Assembly (NCBI GenBank): GCA_963777775.1
Contig: CAVZRL010000008.1
Coordinates: forward strand, 1 to 64,000
Origin: WHSW01 sp963777775
GTDB taxonomy: Bacteria > Actinomycetota > Thermoleophilia > Solirubrobacterales > 70-9
Reading direction: 5' to 3'
Length of the DNA: 64,000 nucleotides
Every line of letters starts with the position of its first letter. Within the stretch, counting starts at the first letter, position 1. The position numbers were made by a program, and so were the translations under genes. The notes under the pieces were generated by a model. That model had not been told where the DNA came from. It saw only the letters and a list, made by a program, of their open reading frames with translations, and did not search any database. Positions 46,899-54,816 of this stretch are shown piece by piece.

Positions 46899-48379
46899 TG
46901 GCCGCCGCCGAGTCGCTCGAGCTCGACGCGACCGCGCAGGCGGAGCTGGTCCGCGCCGGGCAGGTCTCGCCGGCCGAGCTGGTCGAGGACGCGATCGCCC
47001 GCGTCGAGGCGCTGAACCCGGATCTGAACGCCGTCATCCACGAGCTCTTCGACGAGGCGCGAGAGGCGGCCCGGGGCGAGCTCCCCGACGGGCCCTTCCG
47101 CGGGGTTCCGTTCATGCTCAAGGACCTCGGAGCGACACTCACAGGTCAGCCCCTTCACCTCGGGATGCAGGTGCTCAAGGACGCGGGGTTCCGGGCGCCG
47201 ATCGACTCCTTCCTCGCGCAGCGCTTCCGGGACGCCGGGCTTGTCACGATCGCGAAGACAAACACGCCCGAGCTCGGCATCCTGCCGACCACCGAGCCGG
47301 CCGCCTATGGCGCGACCCGAAACCCCTGGGACACCGGCCGCACCACCGGTGGCTCGAGCGGCGGATCGGCGGCGGCGGTCGCCTCCGGGATGGTCGCGAT
47401 CGCCCATGCCAACGATGGTGGCGGCTCGATCCGGATCCCGGCCGCGAACTGCGGGTTGTTCGGGCTCAAGCCGACCAGACAGCGGATCAGCGAGGGGCCA
47501 CTGGTCGGCGATGTGATGTCCGGGTTGACGGCCGAGTTCGCGGTCACACGGTCGGTGCGCGATGCCGCCCGGCTCCTGGACGCGGTCGCCGGGCCCGCGC
47601 CGGGCGACCCCTACGTGGCTCCGCCGGCCAGCCGCCCATATGCCGCGGAGCTCGAGCGCGACCCGAGCCCGCTGCGAATCGGGTTCGTCGAACACCCTCC
47701 GGTGCCGGGACTTCGATCGCATGACGACTGCGTCGCCGCGGTCCACGCAACACGCGAGCTGCTCGTCTCGCTCGGCCATCGGGTCGAGGACTCCTCGCCG
47801 GTAGGCCCCGGAGAGGCCGAGGCGCTCGAGCTCGAGGACACCTTCCTGACCCGGTGGGCGGCGGGCCAGGCGGCGAGCCTCGACCAGCTCTCGTCGCTGC
47901 TCGGGCGCGAGCTGGGCGCCGCCGACGTCGAGCCGCTGACCTGGGCGCTGGCGGAGGTCGGTCGCGAGCGCTCAGGCGGGCGCTACCTGCGCGACGTCGG
48001 CGTGCACCAGATGGTCTCGCGGGCGATCGCGGCGTGGTTCGAGGGCGGCTTCGACCTGCTCCTGACGCCGACCCTGGCCGAGCCGCCGGTGGCGCTCGGG
48101 ACGTTCGACGACTCGGGGGACGACCCGATGCGGGCCTTTTACCGAGCGATTCCGTCGGGCGCGTTCACAGCGCTCTTCAACGCCACCGGGCAGCCGGCCG
48201 TCTCGCTGCCACTTCACTGGAGCCCTGAGGGGTTGCCGATCGGGGTCCAGCTCGTCGCAGCGTTTGGCCGCGAGGACCTGCTGATCGGGCTCTCGGCCCA
48301 GCTCGAACGCGCGCGCCCGTGGGCGGCGCGCACGCCGGGCGTCTTCGCCGGTCGCGATACTGGGGTGCTCGATGGCTGA
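46898..48379 (+). CDS. Amidase-signature family hydrolase
   Basis: A 493-residue amidase. The catalytic Ser-cisSer-Lys set is visible: Lys in GVPFMLKDLGATLTG, the two Ser in TTGGSSGGSAAAVASGMVAIAHANDGGGSIRIPAANCGLFGLKPT. The family includes acetamidases, aryl-acylamidases, 6-aminohexanoate cyclic-dimer hydrolase and GatA; no gatB/gatC genes are nearby, so it is not the tRNA amidotransferase. It lies between dapB and dapA and overlaps dapA by 8 bases. A diaminopimelate- or peptidoglycan-related amide substrate is possible but unproven. Confidence 0.9.
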   Translation: MAAAESLELDATAQAELVRAGQVSPAELVEDAIARVEALNPDLNAVIHELFDEAREAARGELPDGPFRGVPFMLKDLGATLTGQPLHLGMQVLKDAGFRAPIDSFLAQRFRDAGLVTIAKTNTPELGILPTTEPAAYGATRNPWDTGRTTGGSSGGSAAAVASGMVAIAHANDGGGSIRIPAANCGLFGLKPTRQRISEGPLVGDVMSGLTAEFAVTRSVRDAARLLDAVAGPAPGDPYVAPPASRPYAAELERDPSPLRIGFVEHPPVPGLRSHDDCVAAVHATRELLVSLGHRVEDSSPVGPGEAEALELEDTFLTRWAAGQAASLDQLSSLLGRELGAADVEPLTWALAEVGRERSGGRYLRDVGVHQMVSRAIAAWFEGGFDLLLTPTLAEPPVALGTFDDSGDDPMRAFYRAIPSGAFTALFNATGQPAVSLPLHWSPEGLPIGVQLVAAFGREDLLIGLSAQLERARPWAARTPGVFAGRDTGVLDG

Positions 48380-49256
48380 GCTCCGCGGAGTGATCACGGC
48401 GATGGTTACGCCTTTCGCCGACGACGGCAGCCTCGACCTCGAGGCGGCCCGGCGCCTGGCCCGCCATCTGGTCGAGCAGGGATCGCACGGGCTCGTCGTC
48501 GCGGGCACCACGGGCGAGGCGCCGACGCTCGGCGATGATGAGAAGGCGCGCCTGATCGAGGCGGTGCTCGACGAGGTCGGCGGGGCCGCGACCGTGGTCG
48601 CCGGGACCGGGACCAACGACACCGCGCATGCCGTCAGGCTGACCGCGACCGCGGTCGGGCTCGGAGTCGACGCGGTGCTCGTCGTCGCCCCGTACTACAA
48701 CAAGCCGAACCGGGCCGGCCTCAAGGCCCATTTCGCCGCCGTGTCGGCGGCCGCCGGCGCAACCCCGGTCGTGCTCTACAACATCCCCTCGCGCACGGTG
48801 ATCAACATGGCCCCGGACCTGCTCGCCGAGCTGGCGGCCGAGAACCCGAACGTGGTCGCGGTCAAGCAGGCCAACAACGACGACCTGGGGCCGATCGAGG
48901 GCCTGGAGATCCTGGCCGGCAACGACGAGATCTTCGCCCGTACTCTCGCCTTCGGCGGTGCTGGCGGGATCCTCGTCGCCTCACACGTGGTGGGGCCCGA
49001 GATGCGCGAGATCTACGAGGCGGCGAGTGCCGGTGATCACGATCGCGCGGCGGAGCTCGAGGCCGAGCTGCGGCCCGTATATGGGGCGCTGACCGTGACC
49101 GCCAACCCGATCCCGGTCAAGACGGCGCTCGAGCTGCTCGGCGTGATCGGGGGCACCCTGCGCCTGCCGATGGTCGCCGCTTCTGCGGACGAGCGCGAGA
49201 CGGTCCGGTCGGTGCTCGCCGAGCACGGCCTGGCGGTCGCCGGCGGAGCCGGTTAG
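48372..49256 (+). CDS. dapA: 4-hydroxy-tetrahydrodipicolinate synthase
   Basis: A 294-residue class I aldolase condensing pyruvate with aspartate semialdehyde. VITAMVTPFADDGSLD, VAGTTGEAPTL, VVAPYYNKPNRAGL, VVLYNIPSRTVINM (catalytic Tyr) and NVVAVKQANNDD (Schiff-base Lys) are all in place. AGNDEIFARTLAFGGAGGILVASHVV closes the barrel. ATG 48372 starts inside the amidase gene. It commits carbon to diaminopimelate for peptidoglycan and lysine. Confidence 0.95.
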   Translation: MAELRGVITAMVTPFADDGSLDLEAARRLARHLVEQGSHGLVVAGTTGEAPTLGDDEKARLIEAVLDEVGGAATVVAGTGTNDTAHAVRLTATAVGLGVDAVLVVAPYYNKPNRAGLKAHFAAVSAAAGATPVVLYNIPSRTVINMAPDLLAELAAENPNVVAVKQANNDDLGPIEGLEILAGNDEIFARTLAFGGAGGILVASHVVGPEMREIYEAASAGDHDRAAELEAELRPVYGALTVTANPIPVKTALELLGVIGGTLRLPMVAASADERETVRSVLAEHGLAVAGGAG

Positions 49257-49263
49257 GCGCCCG

Positions 49264-50931
49264 TTGAGCGACTCGGTTCGCATCCTGCCGCTCGGCGGCC
49301 TCGGTGAGATCGGCAAGAACATGACCGTGATCGAGCACCGGGGACGAATCGTCCTCGCCGACACCGGGCTCATGTTCCCGACCGCAGAGATGCTCGGCAT
49401 CGACCTGGTGCTCCCCGACCTCGGCTACCTGCGCGAGCGCGCCGAGGAGATCGAGGCGATCGTGCTCACCCACGGCCACGAGGACCACGTCGGGGCGCTG
49501 CCCTACGTGCTGCGTGAGGTCGGGATCCCGCCGAAGATCTACGGCGGGCCGCTGACGATCGGCCTCGTGCGGTCGAAGCTCGAGGAGCACAAGTTGCGCG
49601 ACGTGCCGCTCGTCGTCCTCGATCCCGGCGAGCGGGTCGAGGCAGGCCCGTTCGGGCTCGAGATGGTGCACATGTCGCACTCGATCCCGGATGCATGCGC
49701 GGTCGCGATCGAGACCGCCCTCGGCACCGTGCTCGTAACCGGCGACTACAAGTTCGACCAGACGCCGGTCGACGGGGTGCCCGCCGACGTCTCGCGGCTC
49801 GCGGAGCTGGGACGCGAGGGCGTGCTGTGCCTGTTCGGCGACTCGACCAACGCCGACCGCCCCGGCGTCGCGCCGTCCGAGTCGGCGGTCGGTCCGGCCC
49901 TGCTCGACGAGTTCAGCCGCTGCCCGGGCCGAATCATCGTCACCTGCTTTGCCTCCAACGTGCACCGCGTGCAGCAGGTTGTCGACGCCGCGGCGCAGCT
50001 CGACCGCCGGGTGGCGCTGGTCGGTCGCTCGATGAGAAAGAACTTCAACATCGCCTCCAACCTCGGAATCGCGAAAGCCCCCGACGGGCTGCTGATCCCG
50101 CCGAAGGAGATCGAGAGCTTCCCCGACGAGAAGGTGATCGCAATCTCGACCGGCAGCCAGGGCGAGCCGCTGTCGGCGCTGCGCCGGATGGCCTTCAACG
50201 ACCACCGTGACGTCGAGCTTCACTCCGGGGACACAGTCGTCTTCTCGGCGACGCCGATCCCCGGCAACGAGCGCTCGGTGAACGAGACCGTCGACCGCAT
50301 CTTCGAGATCGGCGCCAACGTGGTGACCACCGCGGATGCCCCGATCCACGCTTCGGGCCACGGCTGGCAAGAGGAGCTGAAGCTGATGCTCAACCTGACC
50401 AAGCCCCGCTACGTGCTGCCCGCCCACGGCGACCACCGGCGCCTGCGCCTGCACGCCGCGCTCGCCGGCGCGGTCGGCGTCGACGAGGAGCGGATCTTCT
50501 GCGGCCGCAACGGGGTCGCGCTCGAGATCACACCCGACGGGGCTCGGCTCGACGAGGTGACCCGCGCCGGGATGATGTTCGTCGACGGCGTCGACATCGG
50601 AGACCCCGACGACGTCGCCCTGCGCGACCGCCGGATGCTGTCGGCGGACGGCGTCTTCATCGTCGTCGCCACCGTCGATTCAGAGGACGGCAGCTCGGTG
50701 GCCCCGCCGGAGATCATCTTCCGCGGCGTCCCCTTCCTCGAGGACGACGGGACCGACGGTCTGGTCGGGGAGCTGCGCGACGCGGTCGAGTCCTCGCTTG
50801 CCCGGCTGGCCGAGGAGGGGGTCACCGAGCCGGTCCTGCTCCAACAGGACCTTCACGACGACATCGCCGAGTTCGTCTACGACCGGCTCCGCCGCCGCCC
50901 GATGATCCTGCCCGTGGTGGTGGAGGTATGA
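49264..50931 (+). CDS. rnj: Ribonuclease J
   Basis: A 555-residue metallo-beta-lactamase/beta-CASP RNase. LPLGGLGEIGKNMTVIEH, the zinc motif HGHEDH at residues 70-75, HMSHSIPDACAVAIET, TGDYKFDQTPVDG and the beta-CASP block ISTGSQGEPLSALRRMAFNDH are diagnostic. YVLPAHGDHRRLRLHAALA follows. It performs 5'-3' exonucleolytic and endonucleolytic RNA decay and rRNA maturation. TTG 49264 follows dapA by 7 bases; the dapA-rnj order is common in actinobacteria. The stop overlaps the next ATG. Confidence 0.95.
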   Translation: MSDSVRILPLGGLGEIGKNMTVIEHRGRIVLADTGLMFPTAEMLGIDLVLPDLGYLRERAEEIEAIVLTHGHEDHVGALPYVLREVGIPPKIYGGPLTIGLVRSKLEEHKLRDVPLVVLDPGERVEAGPFGLEMVHMSHSIPDACAVAIETALGTVLVTGDYKFDQTPVDGVPADVSRLAELGREGVLCLFGDSTNADRPGVAPSESAVGPALLDEFSRCPGRIIVTCFASNVHRVQQVVDAAAQLDRRVALVGRSMRKNFNIASNLGIAKAPDGLLIPPKEIESFPDEKVIAISTGSQGEPLSALRRMAFNDHRDVELHSGDTVVFSATPIPGNERSVNETVDRIFEIGANVVTTADAPIHASGHGWQEELKLMLNLTKPRYVLPAHGDHRRLRLHAALAGAVGVDEERIFCGRNGVALEITPDGARLDEVTRAGMMFVDGVDIGDPDDVALRDRRMLSADGVFIVVATVDSEDGSSVAPPEIIFRGVPFLEDDGTDGLVGELRDAVESSLARLAEEGVTEPVLLQQDLHDDIAEFVYDRLRRRPMILPVVVEV

Positions 50932-52421
50932 CCGGCGGGCGCCTGCTGCTCGCGTCCGCGGCGGCGCTCTGCGTGACGGCGGGATTGGCGGCACCCGCGG
51001 CGGGCGGGTCCGACCAGGTAAGCGCCCGGCTCGCCACTGCTGAGGCGCCGCCCGGCCAGCTCGAGCAGGCGGGGCGGATCCCGGTGCCCGGGGGCGGGGT
51101 GATCGAGCGCTTCCGGCAGCACGCCGGCGGCCTGCCGGTGTTCGGCGCCGAGCTCGTGGTCGCCGACCCACCCGGGTCGCCGCCGATCCTGGTCACCGAC
51201 TCCACCGTCCGGCGTCCGAGCGCGCCACCGGGCGAGCCCGAGATCTCGCGGGCGGGCGCGATCCGGCGCGCGATCGCCGCCAACCGCGTCGAGGGCCTGC
51301 GCGCCGCCGCCCGCGCCCGGCTCGGGATCGACCCCCGGACCGGGCTGGCGGCGTGGCGGGTCATGCTGCCCGCCTCGCGGCCGCTCGCCGATCTCGAGGT
51401 GCTGATCGACGCCGGCAACGGCGCCGAGCTCTCCTCCCGTGACCTGCTCTGGCGGGCGAGCGCCGCCGCGGCGCTGTTCCAGCCCAACCCGGTCGTCCAC
51501 CAGGCTTCCTACGCCGGCCTGCGCGACGCCCGGGATCGCAACTCGGCGCTGCTGACCGCCCTGCGCGTCCCGGTCACCCTGCCCCGAATCACGAGCGCCA
51601 AGGGGTGCCTGGTCGGCGCCTATGTCGACGCGCGGCTGGGCAAGCGGGCAAAGCCGGTCTGCCGGCGCAGCCTCGACTTCACCGCCGTGACCCGCCGCAG
51701 CGACCTGTTCGAGGCGCTGATGGCCTACTTCCACGTCGATCGCACCCGGGCCTACGTCGAGGGCCTCGGCCTCTCGAGGGCGCTGCGGTCGCGACCCCAG
51801 AAGGTGCGCGCGAACGGGATCGAGGCCGACAACTCCTACTACTCGTCGATGACCCGCTCGATGACACTCGGGACCGGCGGGGTTGACGACGGCGAGGACG
51901 CCGACGTGATCGTGCACGAGTACGGGCACTCGCTCCAGGACCAGGCGGTCCGCGGGTTCGGGCGCGGCCTCGAGGCGGGATCGATGGGGGAGGGGTTCGG
52001 CGACTACCTGGCAGCCGCGATGTCGGCGCTGACGACCGGCGGCGATCCGCGCTTTGACCCCTGCATCTTCGACTGGGACGGCGTCTCCTACTCGCAGGAC
52101 GGCTGCGGGCGCCGGGCCGACAGGGCATTCGACCTGCGCCAGGCGAAGCGGCGCTGCTCGCGCATGGTCCACTGCCTGGGCGAGGTCTGGTCGAGCGCCC
52201 TGTACGAGCTGCGCGGGAAGCTCGGCCTCGACCAGCAGGGCCGCTCGGTCACCGACCGGGTGGTGCTCGAGTCACACTTCATGCTCGGCCGGCGGGCGAA
52301 GTTCCGCGACGGGGCGCGCGCCCTGATCGCCGCCGACGCGCTGCTCTACGCCGGCGCCCACGCGACCGTAATCGAGGCGGAGATGGTCGAGCGCGGCTTC
52401 TGCGACCCGGCCGGCTGCTGA
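50928..52421 (+). CDS. Secreted thermolysin/fungalysin-like metallopeptidase
   Basis: A 497-residue protein with a signal peptide (about 1-27), a pro-region containing GGLPVFGAELVVAD (FTP-like), and a catalytic domain with VIVHEYGHSLQDQAV: HEYGH at 330-334 and downstream Glu355 in GSMGEGFGDYLAAAM, the third zinc ligand of M4/M36-type gluzincins. C-terminal Cys residues (PCIFDWDG, QDGCGRR, RRCSRMVHCLGEVW, FCDPAGC) suggest disulphides. It is probably exported. Its start overlaps the RNase J stop as ATGA, an odd partner for a secreted enzyme. Confidence 0.85.
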   Translation: MTGGRLLLASAAALCVTAGLAAPAAGGSDQVSARLATAEAPPGQLEQAGRIPVPGGGVIERFRQHAGGLPVFGAELVVADPPGSPPILVTDSTVRRPSAPPGEPEISRAGAIRRAIAANRVEGLRAAARARLGIDPRTGLAAWRVMLPASRPLADLEVLIDAGNGAELSSRDLLWRASAAAALFQPNPVVHQASYAGLRDARDRNSALLTALRVPVTLPRITSAKGCLVGAYVDARLGKRAKPVCRRSLDFTAVTRRSDLFEALMAYFHVDRTRAYVEGLGLSRALRSRPQKVRANGIEADNSYYSSMTRSMTLGTGGVDDGEDADVIVHEYGHSLQDQAVRGFGRGLEAGSMGEGFGDYLAAAMSALTTGGDPRFDPCIFDWDGVSYSQDGCGRRADRAFDLRQAKRRCSRMVHCLGEVWSSALYELRGKLGLDQQGRSVTDRVVLESHFMLGRRAKFRDGARALIAADALLYAGAHATVIEAEMVERGFCDPAGC

Positions 52422-52428
52422 AAAAGGT

Positions 52429-52468
52429 GGCCCGCCGAGCCTCAGGGAGGGGAGGGGCTCGGCGGGCC
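52429..52468. terminator. Strong 13-bp stem-loop after the metallopeptidase gene
   Basis: GGCCCGCCGAGCC (52429-52441) pairs perfectly with GGCTCGGCGGGCC (52456-52468) around a purine-rich 14-base loop. It begins 8 bases after the stop codon, with A5 immediately before it and no T-run after it. It lies between convergent genes and probably ends transcription from both sides. Confidence 0.65.
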
Positions 52469-52470
52469 GA

Positions 52471-52491
52471 TTGGCCAAGTCAGGTGGCCAA
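52471..52491. terminator. Second stem-loop TTGGCCA/TGGCCAA
   Basis: A 7-bp perfect inverted repeat with a 7-base loop directly follows the first hairpin. A third, imperfect module with the same GGAGGGGAGG purine run and a CCCGACGGGCC arm lies at about 52500-52538. The rest of the spacer to 52601 is AT-richer and has no gene. Confidence 0.5.
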
Positions 52492-52601
52492 CCTGTGACC
52501 CGCCGGAGTGTTACGGAGGGGAGGCCCGACGGGCCGTGTCTCGTCCTTGCATCTAAAGCTTAGCCCGTTATGTAAACGAACGCTAAAACTGTCGCAAGAC
52601 C

Positions 52602-53999
52602 TCAGGGAGCGCCGGCTGCCGCCTCGACCGCGGCGAGCGGCAGGGTGACGGTGAAGCGCGCGCCGCCGGCCGGAGAGGTCCCGGCGGAGACGTCGCCGCC
52701 GTGCGAGTTGGCGACCGCCTCGACGATCGCCAGCCCGAGGCCGGTGCCCGAGTCGGCGGTCAGATCGGCGGGGCCGCCACCGCGGACGAAGCGGGAGAAG
52801 ATCTGGTCACCGACGTCCGCGGGCAACCCGGGCCCGTCGTCGCAGACCTCGACCACCGCCTCGGCGCCGGCGGCAGCGACCTCGAGCGTGACCGTGCTCC
52901 CGGCGGGGGTATGGCGGATCGCGTTCTCGAGCAGGTTGAGGACCAGCCGGTGAAGGTCGTCGGGCTCTCCATCGACGGTGACCGGACCGTCGCTCTCGAA
53001 CAGCAGGTCGTGGCCGGGGGCGACCGGGCGCACCTCGGCCAGCGCGGCGGTCGCGATCGCGGTCAGGTCGCACCCGCGCCGGGGACCGGTGCGACCGGCG
53101 TCCGCGCGGGCCAGCAGCAGCAGGTCCGAGATCAGACGGCGCATCCGCCGAGACGACCCGAGCGCGCCGGCGACGATCTCGGCTTCCTCGGCGTCCGAGC
53201 CGCGACGGTCGAGCCGGGCCTCGAGGAGCTCGAGGTTGGCGAGAATGCTGGTCAGCGGAGTGCGGAGCTCGTGCGAGGCATCGGCGACGAACTCGCGCTG
53301 GGCCTGGATCATCTGCTGGGTCTCGGCGCGTGCAGCGTCGAGCTCGCGCAGCATCTCGTCGAGGGTGCGGGCAAGCTCGGCAACCTCGTCGTCGGTCTCG
53401 GGCATCGGCAGCCGCCGCGAGGGGTCGCGGGTGGTAGCGATCTCACGCGCGGCGACCGTCAGCGAGGAGATCGGGCGCATCGCCCGGCCCGCCACCGCGA
53501 GCCCGGCGAGCAGGGCGAGCAGCGCGCCGCCGAGCACCCCGGCGGCGAGCAGGAACCAGAGCCGGTCGATGGTCGCGTCGAGCGACTCACGGGTCTGGCC
53601 GTACTGGACATAGGTCGCGGGCTCGGAAAGCGTGCCCTCCGAGACCTGCTGTGCGGCGACGTCGAACTCGCCGATCCTGACCAGCTCGGGTGAGGGAGGT
53701 CCGAGCGAGGGGGCGGCCGGCGTCGTCGCGAGCGGATCCCCCTCCTGGTCGACGATCCGGACCACCTCGTCGCCGGCCATGAAGGTGTTGCGGACGAAGT
53801 TTCGCGGGTCGTAGAGCTGCGCCTCGACCGCGAGCTGGTTGGCCGTCTGCTGAAGCTCGTGCTCGAAGTCCCCCTTCAGCTTGTCCGTCGCCAGCCTGCC
53901 GACGATCAGCGCGAAGCAGAGCAGGATCAGCAGCGTCAGCCCGGCGGAGATGCCGGCGATCCGCCAGCGAACCGGCCAGCGGTTGAAGAGGGCGGTCAC
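52602..53999 (-). CDS. Sensor histidine kinase (HAMP, HisKA, HATPase)
   Basis: A 465-residue membrane kinase. TM1 is at about 13-34 and TM2 at about 147-170, with an extracytoplasmic sensor between them. HAMP covers about 170-225. The phospho-acceptor His243 lies in DASHELRTPLTSIL. ATP-binding boxes are NLLENAIRHTPAG (N), DDGPGLP (G1) and GTGLGLAIVEAVANSHGG (G2). It starts by an ATGA overlap with the response-regulator gene, so the pair is co-translated. Stimulus unknown; the architecture resembles MprB/CssS-type envelope-stress kinases. Confidence 0.93.
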   Translation of the reverse strand: MTALFNRWPVRWRIAGISAGLTLLILLCFALIVGRLATDKLKGDFEHELQQTANQLAVEAQLYDPRNFVRNTFMAGDEVVRIVDQEGDPLATTPAAPSLGPPSPELVRIGEFDVAAQQVSEGTLSEPATYVQYGQTRESLDATIDRLWFLLAAGVLGGALLALLAGLAVAGRAMRPISSLTVAAREIATTRDPSRRLPMPETDDEVAELARTLDEMLRELDAARAETQQMIQAQREFVADASHELRTPLTSILANLELLEARLDRRGSDAEEAEIVAGALGSSRRMRRLISDLLLLARADAGRTGPRRGCDLTAIATAALAEVRPVAPGHDLLFESDGPVTVDGEPDDLHRLVLNLLENAIRHTPAGSTVTLEVAAAGAEAVVEVCDDGPGLPADVGDQIFSRFVRGGGPADLTADSGTGLGLAIVEAVANSHGGDVSAGTSPAGGARFTVTLPLAAVEAAAGAP

Positions 54000-54697
54000 C
54001 GCGGTGCGCGCAGCACGTATCCGGCGCCGCGCTTGGTGTGCAGGAGGCGGGGCTCATCGTCGTGCTCGAGCTTGCGGCGCAGGTTGGAGATGAAGACGTC
54101 GATCGTGTTGGTCATCGCCATCGGGTCGTACTCCCAGACCTCCTCGAGCAGCTGCTCGCGCGAGACGACGAGGCGTTGGTTGCGCATCAGGTACTCGAGC
54201 AGCTCGAATTCGCGGTTGGTGAGCTCGATCTGACGCTCGCCCCGGGTCACCTCACGGGTGTCCGGGTTGAGCAGCAGGTCGCCGACCACCAAGGCGGCGC
54301 TTCCGCGGGGTGGGCGCCGGCGCATCAGGGCGCGCAGGCGGGCGAGCAGCTCCTGGCGCTCGAAAGGCTTAACCAGGTAGTCGTCGGCGCCGCTGTCGAG
54401 CCCTTCGACCCGGTCGTCGAGGTCGGTGCGTGCGGTGAGGATCAGGATCGGGACGTCGGACTCGGCGCGCAGCCGCCGACAGACCTCAACTCCGTCCAGC
54501 CCGGGGAGGCCGAGGTCGAGCACGACCAGGTCGGGGACGAACTCCTCCGCGACCCGCAGCGCCTCGACTCCGTCGGCCGAGGAGCGCACCTCGTGGCCCT
54601 CCTGGCGCAGGGTGCGGCGCAGGACGTCGGCGATCGCTTCGTCGTCCTCGACCACCAGCACCCGGCCGGGGCTTGCCTCTCCCGTGAGCATCGCCAC
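53996..54697 (-). CDS. OmpR-family response regulator
   Basis: A 233-residue regulator. The receiver domain has VLVVEDDEAI, phospho-acceptor Asp61 in LVVLDLGLPGLDGV, LTARTDLDDRVEGLDSGADDYLVKPF with the conserved Thr and Lys. The winged-helix domain has LTNREFELLEYLMRNQRLVVSREQLLEEVWEYDP and IDVFISNLRRKLE. Partner of the overlapping histidine kinase. It is divergent from ftsK with a 119-base spacer. Confidence 0.95.
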   Translation of the reverse strand: MAMLTGEASPGRVLVVEDDEAIADVLRRTLRQEGHEVRSSADGVEALRVAEEFVPDLVVLDLGLPGLDGVEVCRRLRAESDVPILILTARTDLDDRVEGLDSGADDYLVKPFERQELLARLRALMRRRPPRGSAALVVGDLLLNPDTREVTRGERQIELTNREFELLEYLMRNQRLVVSREQLLEEVWEYDPMAMTNTIDVFISNLRRKLEHDDEPRLLHTKRGAGYVLRAPR

Positions 54698-54816
54698 AAG
54701 GGTAGAGCGGGCGAACCGCCCCGAGGCGGATATTTACCCGCTGTTTAGCGCGCGCAGGGGTCCGTGCGTGCCCGTCGAAGTCCCAGCGCAGGAGCGGGCT
54801 GTCCGCGCGCTCCGTC

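Noticed and set aside
46898..48379. GatA subunit of the tRNA amidotransferase
   Set aside because: No gatB or gatC nearby, and the sequence outside the catalytic core is closer to general amidases.
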